Notes: generated by a model from the sequence alone, not told the origin. Shown: positions 27,024 to 36,181, numbered from the stretch's first letter. The stretch is 64,000 bases of DNA from Floridanema aerugineum (GCF_041929345.1 NZ_JBHFNQ010000064.1:62001-126000), one strand, 5' to 3'. Numbers and translations: made by a program.

Positions 27024-27434
27024 ATGGCTAATGACAATATACCGAAACAAATTTTAAAAGGTTTTCGAGTTTTGATAGTAGAAGATGATCCAGACACAAG
27101 AGACTTATATAATATTATCTTTGAAGAAGTAGGAGCAGAGATAATAACAGTAACTTTTGCAAGTGAAGCTTTAGATATAATAGAAAGCTATGAAGTAGAT
27201 ATTGTAATCAGCAATATTACCTTACCAGATGGAGATGGATGTTTGTTGGTTCGTGAGATAAAAGCCCGTCTAGCACAAAGAGGTAAAAATATTTCTGCGA
27301 TCGCTGTGACGGGGGCTACTGGGGATGACGCTCGTATTCGCTCACTTGCCGCAGGTTTTCAGAAACATCTATCTAAACCTGTTGATATTGATGATTTAGT
27401 AAAAGTTGTTGCTAACCTTACTGAACCACGATAA
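27024..27434 (+). CDS. Receiver domain lacking the phospho-acceptor Asp
   Basis: 136 residues from ATG 27024 with AAGGAA upstream (the longer GTG start overlaps the previous gene). The CheY fold is clear: VLIVEDDPDTRDL, AVTG and LSKPVD. At the phosphorylation site, however, the sequence is DIVISNITLPDGDG, with Asn where Asp is expected (about residue 64). It should not be phosphorylated normally, so it is probably a pseudo-receiver that acts by binding partners. Confidence 0.8.
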   Translation: MANDNIPKQILKGFRVLIVEDDPDTRDLYNIIFEEVGAEIITVTFASEALDIIESYEVDIVISNITLPDGDGCLLVREIKARLAQRGKNISAIAVTGATGDDARIRSLAAGFQKHLSKPVDIDDLVKVVANLTEPR

Positions 27435-27496
27435 AACTGTTTGATATTAATTATTGTGAGTCATAAGTTAATAATTTAAGTAACCTATAATTGACG

Positions 27497-27632
27497 AATT
27501 AAAACCCTACCAAGTTGATCGTTAGGGTCTATAAAATAGCACTTTGGATAATTGTTATGTTTTCCTTTAAACACATCTTAACTAGTTAGCCAAGCCTGTC
27601 TATCATGCTATGGTTATATATTTTTTAGTAAA
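27497..27632 (-). ncRNA. Tandem small-RNA unit D
   Basis: The fourth unit of the array, read on the minus strand. A conserved box (27632 to 27575) is followed by the terminator stem CCCTA (27505-27509) with TAGGG (27523-27527) and then TTTTAATT on the minus strand. The box is the most divergent of the four. Confidence 0.5.
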
Positions 27633-27664
27633 TTTTCATAGAGAAAACTTGGTTTAGCTACAAA

Positions 27665-27790
27665 TAAAAAACCCTACTCTGTAAAAGTAGGGTTCTTCAG
27701 CATACGAATAGCTTTAGTAATTTTATTTAAGTTTATACTCTTTAAGCTAGCTTATTTATCAGTCTTAAGTTTTGTGTTTTTCCTAACTAA
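27665..27790 (-). ncRNA. Tandem small-RNA unit C
   Basis: The conserved box (27790 to 27739, containing GTTAGGAAAAACACA on the minus strand) leads to the terminator AACCCTAC (27670-27677) with GTAGGGTT (27687-27694), followed by a six-T run on the minus strand. Confidence 0.55.
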
Positions 27791-27837
27791 AATATTGTAA
27801 ACCATCAACAGCAACCATTATAATTCTTTGCTAATAA

Positions 27838-27973
27838 AAACCCCGCTTGGCCGTAAAGCGGGGCTATGAAATACTCGCCGTCAGGAGCATAGTTTTGATG
27901 AATTCTGTATTTGCATCTTAATAAGTTAACCAAGAATATTTATCATGCTATAGTTGTGTGTTTTTCCTAACAA
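27838..27973 (-). ncRNA. Tandem small-RNA unit B
   Basis: Box 27973 to 27917 on the minus strand contains GTTAGGAAAAACACACAACT. A short hairpin (CTATG/CATAG) is followed by the strong terminator CCCCGCTT (27841-27848) with AAGCGGGG (27856-27863) and five T on the minus strand. It is the clearest unit. Confidence 0.6.
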
Positions 27974-28060
27974 ACATTGAAAATAATAATAAAAAACTTT
28001 GGGACTCCGATCGCACATATTTTCGGAAAGGTTGTTAAGCTTCAAAAACACGCGGGGAAG

Positions 28061-28210
28061 AAAATAACCCTGCTCGGTTGAAAGCAGGGCTTTGAGTCTC
28101 TACTATTAAGAGCATTATTGTTTTGAGGACTACGCGGTATCCGTTAAGGACATAATAACTAGTTAACGAAGGATGTTTATCAGCCTACAGTTCTGTGTTT
28201 TACCTTACTA
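28061..28210 (-). ncRNA. Tandem small-RNA unit A
   Basis: Box 28210 to 28158 overlaps the stop codon of the adenine methyltransferase gene. It leads through a hairpin (CTCT/AGAG) to the terminator CCCTGCT (28068-28074) with AGCAGGG (28083-28089). The first unit may therefore be processed from the 3' end of the long minus-strand operon. Confidence 0.55.
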
Positions 28211-28820
28211 AATGACCGTTTACAGGTTTCCAACACTTGCCTAACTTGCCATGAAATACCCGGAAAAACCGATCGGTAGCGTCAAAAGTACCAGGAATGT
28301 AAATGATAGAACTGCTGTGAGGTGGTGACTTAGCAATACTTCCCCCTGGTTGAACATAAGCCACTCTGTCTTTGAACATACAGCCCGGAAAGTCTAACAT
28401 AGCCTTGTCAGTTTTCTTCTGTGTGGACTGTAACGCCTCGACAGAAAACGCCAAAAATAGCGCGTGTCGGATATTTCCTTTTTCTACTTGCTCGATCAAC
28501 TTATTCCAGAAAAGCTTTATCTGAGACTTATTCGCTACCTTACCGCCTGGTGGGTTACAAAACACATTAGCAGGCTTAACAACTAGTTGACCAGCCTCAT
28601 TAACCTCTCTACTATCCCAGTCAAGACCTAACGCACCGACCCCGCAAGAGTCAGCATCATAAAACATCTGAGCGTTTACCCGCTTGTTTGCTTCTTCACA
28701 ACTAGCAGGATCTAAGTCAATACTGCCTAAAACCTCTCTGACAGCATCTAATAGCCAGTCTGGAGTAAAATGCTCGTTGCTGTTGCTCAGATGTCTTGGG
28801 TTAGCTGTGGCTACTGTCAT
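28200..28820 (-). CDS. Phage N6-adenine DNA methyltransferase
   Basis: 206 residues. DLDPAS (about residue 36) and the catalytic NPPGG motif near residue 89 identify the phage Dam-like family. The protein would methylate phage DNA and guard against host restriction. It is the last gene of the minus-strand replication block; its start follows the leader ACCAAGACATTTAA. Confidence 0.8.
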   Translation of the reverse strand: MTVATANPRHLSNSNEHFTPDWLLDAVREVLGSIDLDPASCEEANKRVNAQMFYDADSCGVGALGLDWDSREVNEAGQLVVKPANVFCNPPGGKVANKSQIKLFWNKLIEQVEKGNIRHALFLAFSVEALQSTQKKTDKAMLDFPGCMFKDRVAYVQPGGSIAKSPPHSSSIIYIPGTFDATDRFFRVFHGKLGKCWKPVNGHLVR

Positions 28821-28855
28821 AAGTTAAATGTCTTGGTGTTTGCTTTGTCTCTTTA

Positions 28856-28885
28856 CTATAACACTAGCAAACAATGCAGGTCAAC
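28856..28885 (-). promoter_or_regulatory. Shared-type phage promoter before 28820
   Basis: On the minus strand GTTGAC (28885-28880), repeat GTTTGC 13 bp on, -35 TTGACC and -10 TTATAG (28861-28856). The leader follows at 28837-28824. Confidence 0.55.
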
Positions 28886-28895
28886 CAGTAAAAGC

Positions 28896-29240
28896 TTAAC
28901 AAGCTGTGGCTAGATGCTGTTTAGGCTGTGAAAAAATGGAGAAATGTAACTCACTATCCTCTCCAATGGTGTAGCAGTACAAAGCTTTGTCTGGGGACTC
29001 TTCAGCCTGAAACTCAAAAGTATCTAGATCTATCATCAACTGTTGATGTAGTTCCGAGTTATCAGGGAACCTAACGATATTTTTGTCTCTCACTTGTTGA
29101 GTATATCTGTTATAACGATCGTCCCAGTTTACAATACCTACAGCTAATACTTTGCTATAGGATAATAACTCAAGTCTTTTCTTAGTAAAGGCATCTAAGT
29201 AGATACCATACTCTCTAGCCAAGTTGACCAATGAACACAC
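28896..29240 (-). CDS. Unknown protein overlapping dNMP kinase
   Basis: 114 residues from GTG, overlapping the end of the kinase gene by 26 bp. Contains YGIYLDAFTKKRLELLSYSK and an acidic C-terminal half. Not recognised. Its overlap suggests co-translation with the kinase. Confidence 0.45.
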   Translation of the reverse strand: MCSLVNLAREYGIYLDAFTKKRLELLSYSKVLAVGIVNWDDRYNRYTQQVRDKNIVRFPDNSELHQQLMIDLDTFEFQAEESPDKALYCYTIGEDSELHFSIFSQPKQHLATAC

Positions 29241-29859
29241 TGCTTTTAGTCTCCTGTAATAAGGGTTTTAAACGGACATTTATTAACATTTTCGTAGCTT
29301 GTTTGAGGTCGTTTAACGTTCCATTGTTATTAACAATATGGGCAGTTTTAGCAACCTTTAACAAAGTTTGGTAGTTGGTTTTAAGGAACTTATCAGACTT
29401 TAAACCTTTGCAGCCCTTTCGTTCTACTCTTATGATGTGTAGAGGATAATAAATAGCCAAGTTAGCGATCGCCTCAGCTTCTAGTGGGTTACGTAAGTCA
29501 TTTGAGATAACTATTTTCCCTTTATTTTTTACATCTGACTGAATAGCTCGAAAAACTTTTCTGATCATCATTAAAGGGTCTATTTTTGGGAAAAACTCAA
29601 AGCATCTTACCATCAGGTCTAAATAAGTTACCCCCGGCATATCTGGCACTTCCTGCGATCGGATCTCTCTATCCTCTAAGCTACCAGTAGGCAAGTCGTA
29701 AGCATACTCAAGCATTCTCTTCATAGGTGCAGACCATTTATGCACGATACAGTTACCCACTTCGGCTTTTAACACCTCTGTAACCGTGTCTTTGCCTGCT
29801 CCTGAGTTGCCCAGAATGACTATAATAGAGGCAATATTATCGCTGTAGCTGTAGCTCAT
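29215..29859 (-). CDS. Deoxynucleoside monophosphate kinase
   Basis: 214 residues. The P-loop IVILGNSGAGKDT (about residues 12-24) with Asp after the Lys is typical of phage dNMP kinases. ISNDLRNPLEAEAI and later RVERKGC fit the family. The enzyme phosphorylates dNMPs for phage DNA synthesis. The phage leader lies 32 bp before the start. Confidence 0.75.
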   Translation of the reverse strand: MSYSYSDNIASIIVILGNSGAGKDTVTEVLKAEVGNCIVHKWSAPMKRMLEYAYDLPTGSLEDREIRSQEVPDMPGVTYLDLMVRCFEFFPKIDPLMMIRKVFRAIQSDVKNKGKIVISNDLRNPLEAEAIANLAIYYPLHIIRVERKGCKGLKSDKFLKTNYQTLLKVAKTAHIVNNNGTLNDLKQATKMLINVRLKPLLQETKSSVFIGQLG

Positions 29860-29962
29860 ACTTACGTTGACCTATGGCTAGTGTTGATAAGTTAATGTCT
29901 TGGTTTATCCAGGGGGAATGGTTAGCCCCCTGGTATTTGTAAGCTGTTCCCTTATTCTAATA

Positions 29963-29977
29963 CAGGTTGACCTGTGT
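29963..29977. promoter_or_regulatory. Palindromic operator CAGGTTGACCTG
   Basis: A perfect dyad (CAGGT/ACCTG) between the polymerase gene end and the dNMP kinase start. It matches the palindromes near 21765 and 36268. A minus-strand -10-like TAGAAT lies just downstream. Confidence 0.45.
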
Positions 29978-29990
29978 TGTGTACAAGGTT

Positions 29991-32576
29991 TTAGAATAAA
30001 GTTTCTGGGTTGTTTTGCAGGTATTCAAACAACTGCTTAGGCGATACCGCTTGACCTTTAGCGATCGGCTCTGTCTGACTTGGTGTAAGTTGAGGATCGG
30101 ATGGATCTTTTCTCAGGCAGTAAGGATCGATGTCAACTGCTGAGAACCAAGCAACGTTAGCAGGTATGCAGTCTAAGCCTAAACTATCGATAAATGAGGC
30201 TCTAACGGCTAAATGTGCCAGTTGTAGCGCGTAAGCTGCCTTATAGCTGTCTTCTTCTGCTACCACAGTCCTGATCTCATCGTGAATAGTCATTAACAGA
30301 CGACCATCGATCCCTAGCAGGTCATAAAAAAGACGTTGCAGACAGACCAACATATCCCGAAAGTCAACTCCTGACGCTTGTATTATTCGGTTGATCTTGG
30401 TTGTCTGATAGTCCTTAGTACCGTCGAGACTCTTAGTAACTCTGCATTTTAAAACTGGTGTTGGTTGACCTGGTTTCTTTACTGCCTGCTCTAAAACGTT
30501 GAAACAGTCAGACGCTAAACCGTTCATGTAATGCCCTGTATGGTCTGACTTAACCCCTTTGAAGACATCAAGGAACTGTTGAGCCATCTGCTTACATTCC
30601 CCGTCTGACTTATGAGGTAGAGCTTTTAAGAGATAGTCGGTACATCCTTTAAGCCCTAAGCCGTAAACCATGCCATACACCATGTTTTTAGCCAGATCTC
30701 GCTTAATACCTGCTTTAGTTGCCTGTAAACTATGAACGTCCGATCCTTGTTCTTTTAACCCGATAGTTACCGCCAAACCTAACGCAGTGGAACCGCAAAA
30801 GCCAGAAATACTATCACCCAACAACGACGCGATCCATAGTTCTTGGCTGTCAACGTCAGCACCGACAAAGGTGTAACCCTTCATAGGGGAAAGCATCGAC
30901 TTTAACTCTGTCCCTATCCGGGCTTTTTTGGGGTTGGCTGCTACTTGCCAAAGGTTGTCCGCACATCTGCCCGTTATTGTGCCTGTGACCACTAGCTGAG
31001 GTAAAACTACTGGATAGCCTTCTAGTTGCTCGGTGTGGATGGCTGCAACTCTCTTTCTTAAAGATACCCAGTTGATCGTAGACATCACAGACCTTAGTAA
31101 CTCTTGCAGTCCCCCTGGCGCTGTCAAAACGTCTTCTTCTACAGCATGAATAAAGCCTTTAGCAAAGATGTCTGTAACTTTTTGCCCCCGCTTTTCCGGG
31201 TGAGGTAGACAACCAAAGCTTTCAGTATGCCAGCCTAGATCGTTATTCCATAAAACATCCTCACCACGCCATTTAAGCTCTAAAAGTATCGGAGTCAGTC
31301 TCGACTTTAAGGTTAAGTCTTCTAGCTTAGTAGTCCTAAACCATTTGGGTAGTCCCTTGGTTTTGCCGGATAGTCCGGGTGTCCAGTCTAGCGATCGCCA
31401 CTGTAGCGGCACTTGGTTTAAATAAGTTGCCAACACCTGATCTGGGTTAGCTTTGAAAGCTTTGATGCTATCGTCTGACCATTTGTAGTAAGTTTGCACC
31501 CATTCTGAAACTTCTGCCCATCTTTCAGCGATACGGGCATCTACTACCGACATCACCGCATCAAAAGCAGCTTCAGCTTTAGGGTAATACTCAGGAAAGC
31601 GATCGCCATCCAAAGGCAACCAACAAGACCCCAAGAGTAACTGTGCTGTCTGAGATATTAAAGAAGGTCTATGGCGCTTATTTTCCGGGTATACTGCCTG
31701 AAATACCTTAATAGTTGCTTGTACATCCTTAAGGCAGTATTTCACTACATCAGAGAGGTTTTTACGGACAAACGGTAAACCTTCAGCGACTAAGGCATCT
31801 CTAACACCTTTGTCGAGATCGTCACCAAAATAAAACTGATAAACAGCATCTAAGCCATTTGTAGCGGTTTCATCGCACCAGTCAGGGCGGTAGGTTTCCT
31901 CAGTCTTAAGTAACACAGGACGTTGCTGGTTTGAAATACCCCGGCAAGCGATCCAAGCTGCCATAGTGTCAAAGAAGCGGTTGCCTGAGTCTTTGTAATA
32001 GTACTCACTTCTTAAAAACTGGCGATCGTACTGTACGTTATGGTTAATAACTGTACAGCCTTTGGGAAAGTCAATGGTAGTTGTCAGGTTATCCAGATCT
32101 GCCAACCATAAAAACCAGTCACCATCGATAGTGTAGGCTACTGCACAGACGGGACACCAAACATCTTTGTAGTCATCAGTAGGTACATTAACCGTTTCAA
32201 AGTCTATAACCAGAGTGCTGTCATCGGCTATTTTTCCCGGTTTCCAACTATTGCCCGTCCACTTGTACCAGCCAGAAACTTTAGAATATGGAGCTATTTC
32301 GGGTATCTCTGGGATGTCTATTTGTGCAAAAGCGTCTAAGCGTACAATATGAGGTATGCCATACTTAAAAACCGCTTTACTGAGCATATCCTGATATTTA
32401 CCAAACCACTCAGGTAAAGGAAGTTCTACCAGTTCGGTCAAGTCTTCTGCATCCAATAAGCCTGCTTTACGCCAGTTGTCTTCTGCTGTCTTCAATACTT
32501 TGGCTGTCCAAGGTGCGGGACTGTAGCCTAAAACTCTTTGGTGTAGCGAGTCCGAGAGTTTTTTAACTTTAGTCAT
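29991..32576 (-). CDS. Family A DNA polymerase of mitochondrial gamma type
   Basis: 861 residues with a 3'-5' exonuclease: Exo I VIDFET (about 124-129), Exo II NHNVQYDRQF (179-188), Exo III YCLKDVQAT. Polymerase motifs are A GADVDSQELWIASLLGD (572-588), B RDLAKNMVYGMVYGLG (626-641) and C TIHDE (763-767). Motif A and Exo II, with nearby TELKSML, follow the pattern of mitochondrial polymerase gamma rather than bacterial Pol I. Gamma-like enzymes have been reported in phages of the cyanobacterium Acaryochloris. All catalytic residues are present. Replicates the phage genome. Confidence 0.9.
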   Translation of the reverse strand: MTKVKKLSDSLHQRVLGYSPAPWTAKVLKTAEDNWRKAGLLDAEDLTELVELPLPEWFGKYQDMLSKAVFKYGIPHIVRLDAFAQIDIPEIPEIAPYSKVSGWYKWTGNSWKPGKIADDSTLVIDFETVNVPTDDYKDVWCPVCAVAYTIDGDWFLWLADLDNLTTTIDFPKGCTVINHNVQYDRQFLRSEYYYKDSGNRFFDTMAAWIACRGISNQQRPVLLKTEETYRPDWCDETATNGLDAVYQFYFGDDLDKGVRDALVAEGLPFVRKNLSDVVKYCLKDVQATIKVFQAVYPENKRHRPSLISQTAQLLLGSCWLPLDGDRFPEYYPKAEAAFDAVMSVVDARIAERWAEVSEWVQTYYKWSDDSIKAFKANPDQVLATYLNQVPLQWRSLDWTPGLSGKTKGLPKWFRTTKLEDLTLKSRLTPILLELKWRGEDVLWNNDLGWHTESFGCLPHPEKRGQKVTDIFAKGFIHAVEEDVLTAPGGLQELLRSVMSTINWVSLRKRVAAIHTEQLEGYPVVLPQLVVTGTITGRCADNLWQVAANPKKARIGTELKSMLSPMKGYTFVGADVDSQELWIASLLGDSISGFCGSTALGLAVTIGLKEQGSDVHSLQATKAGIKRDLAKNMVYGMVYGLGLKGCTDYLLKALPHKSDGECKQMAQQFLDVFKGVKSDHTGHYMNGLASDCFNVLEQAVKKPGQPTPVLKCRVTKSLDGTKDYQTTKINRIIQASGVDFRDMLVCLQRLFYDLLGIDGRLLMTIHDEIRTVVAEEDSYKAAYALQLAHLAVRASFIDSLGLDCIPANVAWFSAVDIDPYCLRKDPSDPQLTPSQTEPIAKGQAVSPKQLFEYLQNNPETLF

Positions 32577-32602
32577 GGTATTAATGTCTTGGTGATGGTT
32601 TA

Positions 32603-32633
32603 ATACTAATACTAGTTAACCTAGTATGTCAAC
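32603..32633 (-). promoter_or_regulatory. Shared-type phage promoter before polymerase
   Basis: On the minus strand GTTGAC with GTTAAC 13 bp on, -35 TTGACA (32632-32627) and -10 TAGTAT (32608-32603). The leader ACCAAGACATTAA (32593-32581) abuts the start codon. Confidence 0.65.
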
Positions 32634-32662
32634 TAGTATTAGTGTAATAAAAAGGTGATACT

Positions 32663-33283
32663 TTACGCAATAGCTTTTAATGGCTTGGGTCTAGCTGTTG
32701 GGTTGGGTAGTTGCCATTCTGCCACTTTCTCGACTTCTGAGATATTAAAGAAGGCGCAAATAGTATCTTTATTGCCTTGTTGTAACAGCGTTTTAGCCGA
32801 TAAACCTAAAACCCTTGCTATCTGTCCTTTTTCCAACATTTCGGCAATAGTAGACTTTCTGATCAGGTACAAAATCTCACCCTGTAGAATAAGGTACTGT
32901 TCGGCTTTACCTTTAAACCACCAAGACGGGCGGTAAGCTTTATCGTTTCGTTTCTTTATAAAATACTGTTTCAATAACTTACTCATCATTTCACTTTCTG
33001 ACTCTTCCCAGTCAAACGGCTGAAAGCGTTGTGTAGCCAGTTCCACATATATATGCCCATAACGGGTTCCGGCGTGTTCAGTCTTGATACTTGTTGGGAC
33101 TCCATTGAGATAGCAGTCAATATCATTAAACTGGTCGTGTATCTCTTCTGTGGCTAATACTGCCATTCCAGGCAACCTATTTAAAAAACACAAGATCCGC
33201 GTTTCCTCATCTAGTCCCTCATTGTAAGCTTTAGCAAAATCTGTGTCCCCTTTTTTGTATCCTCTGTTCTCTGTAGTCTTCAT
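32663..33283 (-). CDS. Putative PD-(D/E)XK-like nuclease
   Basis: 206 residues from ATG 33283, chosen because the phage leader lies at 33311-33301, inside the longer frame that starts at 33316. The segment FNDIDCYLNGVPTSIKTEH has the spacing of a PD-(D/E)XK core (D, then I-K). A HTH-like part follows (IAEMLEKGQIARVLGLS). Position in the replication block would suit a resolvase or recombination nuclease. Family call is tentative. Confidence 0.5.
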   Translation of the reverse strand: MKTTENRGYKKGDTDFAKAYNEGLDEETRILCFLNRLPGMAVLATEEIHDQFNDIDCYLNGVPTSIKTEHAGTRYGHIYVELATQRFQPFDWEESESEMMSKLLKQYFIKKRNDKAYRPSWWFKGKAEQYLILQGEILYLIRKSTIAEMLEKGQIARVLGLSAKTLLQQGNKDTICAFFNISEVEKVAEWQLPNPTARPKPLKAIA

Positions 33284-33353
33284 TCTGGTTAGTTGTTGAT
33301 ATTGTCTTGGTAACATGGTTAGGCAAACTGGTTAACTAGTGTTGATATTCAAA

Positions 33354-33383
33354 AGCTAACACTGGCTTACTAACCATGTCAAC
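33354..33383 (-). promoter_or_regulatory. Shared-type phage promoter before 33283
   Basis: On the minus strand GTTGAC (33383-33378), repeat GTAAGC, -35 TTGACA, and -10 TTAGCT (33359-33354) at 17 bp. Confidence 0.6.
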
Positions 33384-33421
33384 CAGTGTAATATATGTTT
33401 ACACACAGGTTAACCAGTAGG

Positions 33422-35257
33422 CTATTCAGTCATTTCGGTTAACAACGATCTCATGCTATCCATTGCGTTACGCACGGCTTTAGGCAGTTTAAAGCCATTT
33501 TCTAGCAGTTTCTCGTATTCCGTAACGAGTTCTACTACTTGTCGCTTTTCAGCTTGCCATAGGTTCTGATAGTGGGATGATGCGACCGGATAACCAAAAC
33601 CTTTGGTACTCTTGAAATGCTTGATGATGATAGCAAAAGCTTCTTCAAAAGTCTTAGTTATTGCCAGTTGTCTAAGGTCACTGATCTGAGCTTTGAGGTA
33701 CTTCCGAACAGCTAGGCTCATCTGTGAAAGTGCTAGTCCCTTTAACTCATCTGGCATTTTAGCCTGATCGATGAACAACTCAGCAACAGTCAATAATAGC
33801 TCTGGACAATATTCCAAAGCCTTCAGACCTTGCTCTAACTCTGTGCGATCGCTCTGACGGCTATCAGCAATAACTAGCGCCGCTAAATGTGCCGCTACCC
33901 TTGTCAGTTCCTCAGCATGACTAATGTTGATATCGATCCGAAACTGCTTTCTAAGCTCATTATTGACCTCTTCCAGCCTGTCTTTAGACCTATCCTTGAC
34001 TAACATTGCTGATGTGACATCATAGCCAGTTACGTCAAGAAATAAGTCAAGCGATCGTCTGAGCAAGTACATCGCCAAAACTGACTCACTGACTCTCATC
34101 TCTTCGGCTTTAGCTTCCCAGAATGGCTTGATCCGGGCATCTGGCACATGAGGATATTTAGCGGCTAAGTCGGTCTTACTGAAGGTGTCAAGCTGGTTTA
34201 AGCGCGATATGCTACCGCTATCCATACCGATGTAGTGGGAGTAGTTAGAGAGGTTAGTACACCCCAAAACTACCGATGTTGCTCTTACTGATACTGCTGC
34301 GATCCCTTTCTCTTCTACTTTTAGGTAGTTGTTGGAAACTATGGACTTAATACGCACATCTCGGATCAGGCGTTTTTGTACCTCTTCTGTCAAGTCGTCT
34401 ACAATAGCCAAGTCTGTAGTCGCTACCTCTCCCCAACCAAACCGCGTGTCATTGGTATTTATCCAGTTGGTAGCATAACCAAGCTGAACTAAAGCAGAAC
34501 TGATGTAACCCAGAAAAGTACTCTTACCCATTCCGGCTGTGTTCCCAACGATGAGCGCCATAGACCGGAAAGTATGCTCTATCACGCCTTCTACAGCCTC
34601 AGTACCATTAGCACCAGCCATTAAGCGACCTAAGAGCAACATTAACTGTTTTGCCTCAGCATCGGGTAAAAGCGTCAGCAAGTCTCTAGCATCATAGTTT
34701 TGTAGTTGAACTGGAAACCATTCAACTTTAGGAACGAACTTAAACCCGCCACTAGTCCCCAATAGCGCCGATCTCTTGTTTCGATAGTAAGTAGATGCTT
34801 CAGTCCGACTGTGTATAAAGACTTTGCTGGTAACATCGGCTGATTTATCTGCGAAACATGACCACACTTCTTTCCAGTATCGTGCTTCCTCTTTGCTTGC
34901 CTCTTCTAAATGCCCCTCGATCGCACTACGAACAGCAGCAATGAACTTTAAACGCTCTCCAGTATTGGTAGGGTCTACTCGCTTCCAGTACCAGAAGTTA
35001 TCGTCTGGTTTTATACCAGGTATTGACAGTTTACTTTTTGTGTAGACTTCATAACCGCAGAACTCGCCTAAAGGTGAAGCGATAAGCTGAAAGCCTTTAT
35101 AGTCAAGGTCTGCGATCAATATTCCCATCACCTCAGCATAGGAATGAAGAGAAATACTTACTGTTTCTTCTTCATGCGTAGCGTTGTAGTCTTGGTTACT
35201 CATGTTGCTATACCCAGTCTTACCTTTGTCTTGTCCTGGTGATGTTTTCTTAGGCAT
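33422..35257 (-). CDS. SF3-type replicative helicase
   Basis: 611 residues. Central ATPase: Walker A VGNTAGMGKSTF (about 238-249), Walker B LAIVDDL, and sensor VLGCTN. This matches superfamily 3 helicases of phage and plasmid primase-helicases. The N-terminal 200 residues contain FWYWKRVDPTNTG and may hold a primase-related region, but no primase motif is clear. The leader ACCAAGACAC lies at 35287-35278. Probably loads with the polymerase two genes away. Confidence 0.75.
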   Translation of the reverse strand: MPKKTSPGQDKGKTGYSNMSNQDYNATHEEETVSISLHSYAEVMGILIADLDYKGFQLIASPLGEFCGYEVYTKSKLSIPGIKPDDNFWYWKRVDPTNTGERLKFIAAVRSAIEGHLEEASKEEARYWKEVWSCFADKSADVTSKVFIHSRTEASTYYRNKRSALLGTSGGFKFVPKVEWFPVQLQNYDARDLLTLLPDAEAKQLMLLLGRLMAGANGTEAVEGVIEHTFRSMALIVGNTAGMGKSTFLGYISSALVQLGYATNWINTNDTRFGWGEVATTDLAIVDDLTEEVQKRLIRDVRIKSIVSNNYLKVEEKGIAAVSVRATSVVLGCTNLSNYSHYIGMDSGSISRLNQLDTFSKTDLAAKYPHVPDARIKPFWEAKAEEMRVSESVLAMYLLRRSLDLFLDVTGYDVTSAMLVKDRSKDRLEEVNNELRKQFRIDINISHAEELTRVAAHLAALVIADSRQSDRTELEQGLKALEYCPELLLTVAELFIDQAKMPDELKGLALSQMSLAVRKYLKAQISDLRQLAITKTFEEAFAIIIKHFKSTKGFGYPVASSHYQNLWQAEKRQVVELVTEYEKLLENGFKLPKAVRNAMDSMRSLLTEMTE

Positions 35258-35295
35258 AGTGTTGTTGACTTTGGTTAGTGTCTTGGTGAATAAAA

Positions 35296-35322
35296 AAGGC
35301 TCTAAGTTAACCCTAGAGCCTT
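35296..35322 (-). terminator. Terminator after SSB-like gene
   Basis: AAGGCTCTA (35296-35304) pairs with TAGAGCCTT (35314-35322). A T-run follows on the minus strand. It separates the 35342 gene from the helicase gene. Confidence 0.75.
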
Positions 35323-35341
35323 CATATACTAGTCAACTAGC

Positions 35342-36181
35342 TTAGAAAGCGATGTTATCCACTAGGTTTTCATCTTCAGCAAAGTTATCTGTTACAAGTC
35401 CATCACAGAAGTCAAAAACCGGGATCTCTAAGTCTTTAGCAGTGGTTAACTGGGTAGGGATAATAGGATGACCTTGGTTAGTTGTCTTAGTTGACGGAGA
35501 AATAACTAAAGTTGCTGGTTTTGTTGGGGTGATCTCAGGCTCAAAGCTCAAGCGGTTATTTAACGCTGTGTTAGCTGAGACAGCCCCGACACCTTCTAGA
35601 AATAGCGTGTATTTTACGTCGCCTTCATAAATACGGGACTCGTAACCAGTGACAGTGTAAGTACCAGGTTGAACGTCCTTGAGTTTCAGAGGCTTAACGA
35701 ATGACTGAGAAAGGTACTCACCTAAGCGACCTTGCTTTAAGGCTTTACGTAACTCTGCTTTCTCAAACTTGACATCATTGCCGTCTTTGTCCTTGCGGCG
35801 TACCATCATAGTTAACTCAAGCGCGTTGCCCTCTTCATCAGCAACCTCAAGTAAAAACCGCTTGTTGTCTTCAATAATGTCTAGGTCTGATTTAATGTCG
35901 CTAATGGGGAACTTTTCATCACCCCAACACAGAACAGCCACACCGTCTTTACTGCCTACGTATGGAGCATAAATGTTTACTTCACCATCTTTATAGATGA
36001 CTGTGTAAGTGAAGCGAGTACGGGATAGGAAAACATTTGTAAGACCTAAAATGCTCAAAGCATCATCGATAACATTCTGAACTCTTGCGATCGCAGGATG
36101 GTCATTCGGGATCTCAGTTCTTTCTTTGGAAAACTTAGCGCGGTTGAACAAGCTTTTTACTTCTTCTGTTACGAACTGCAT
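35342..36181 (-). CDS. Putative ssDNA-binding replication protein
   Basis: 279 residues. A beta-rich N-terminal part (TRFTYTVIYKDGEVNIYAP) suggests an OB fold; the C-terminus is acidic and ends NLVDNIAF, close to the DDDIPF tip by which SSB proteins recruit partners. Context between helicase and deoxynucleoside kinase supports a single-strand DNA-binding role. Not proved by homology. The leader ACCAAGACATAAA and AAGGA precede the start. Confidence 0.5.
   Translation of the reverse strand: MQFVTEEVKSLFNRAKFSKERTEIPNDHPAIARVQNVIDDALSILGLTNVFLSRTRFTYTVIYKDGEVNIYAPYVGSKDGVAVLCWGDEKFPISDIKSDLDIIEDNKRFLLEVADEEGNALELTMMVRRKDKDGNDVKFEKAELRKALKQGRLGEYLSQSFVKPLKLKDVQPGTYTVTGYESRIYEGDVKYTLFLEGVGAVSANTALNNRLSFEPEITPTKPATLVISPSTKTTNQGHPIIPTQLTTAKDLEIPVFDFCDGLVTDNFAEDENLVDNIAF

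Noticed and set aside
27497..28210. CRISPR array
   Set aside because: The repeats are about 50 bp, diverged, spaced 158-237 bp and paired with terminators, unlike CRISPR repeats; no cas genes.
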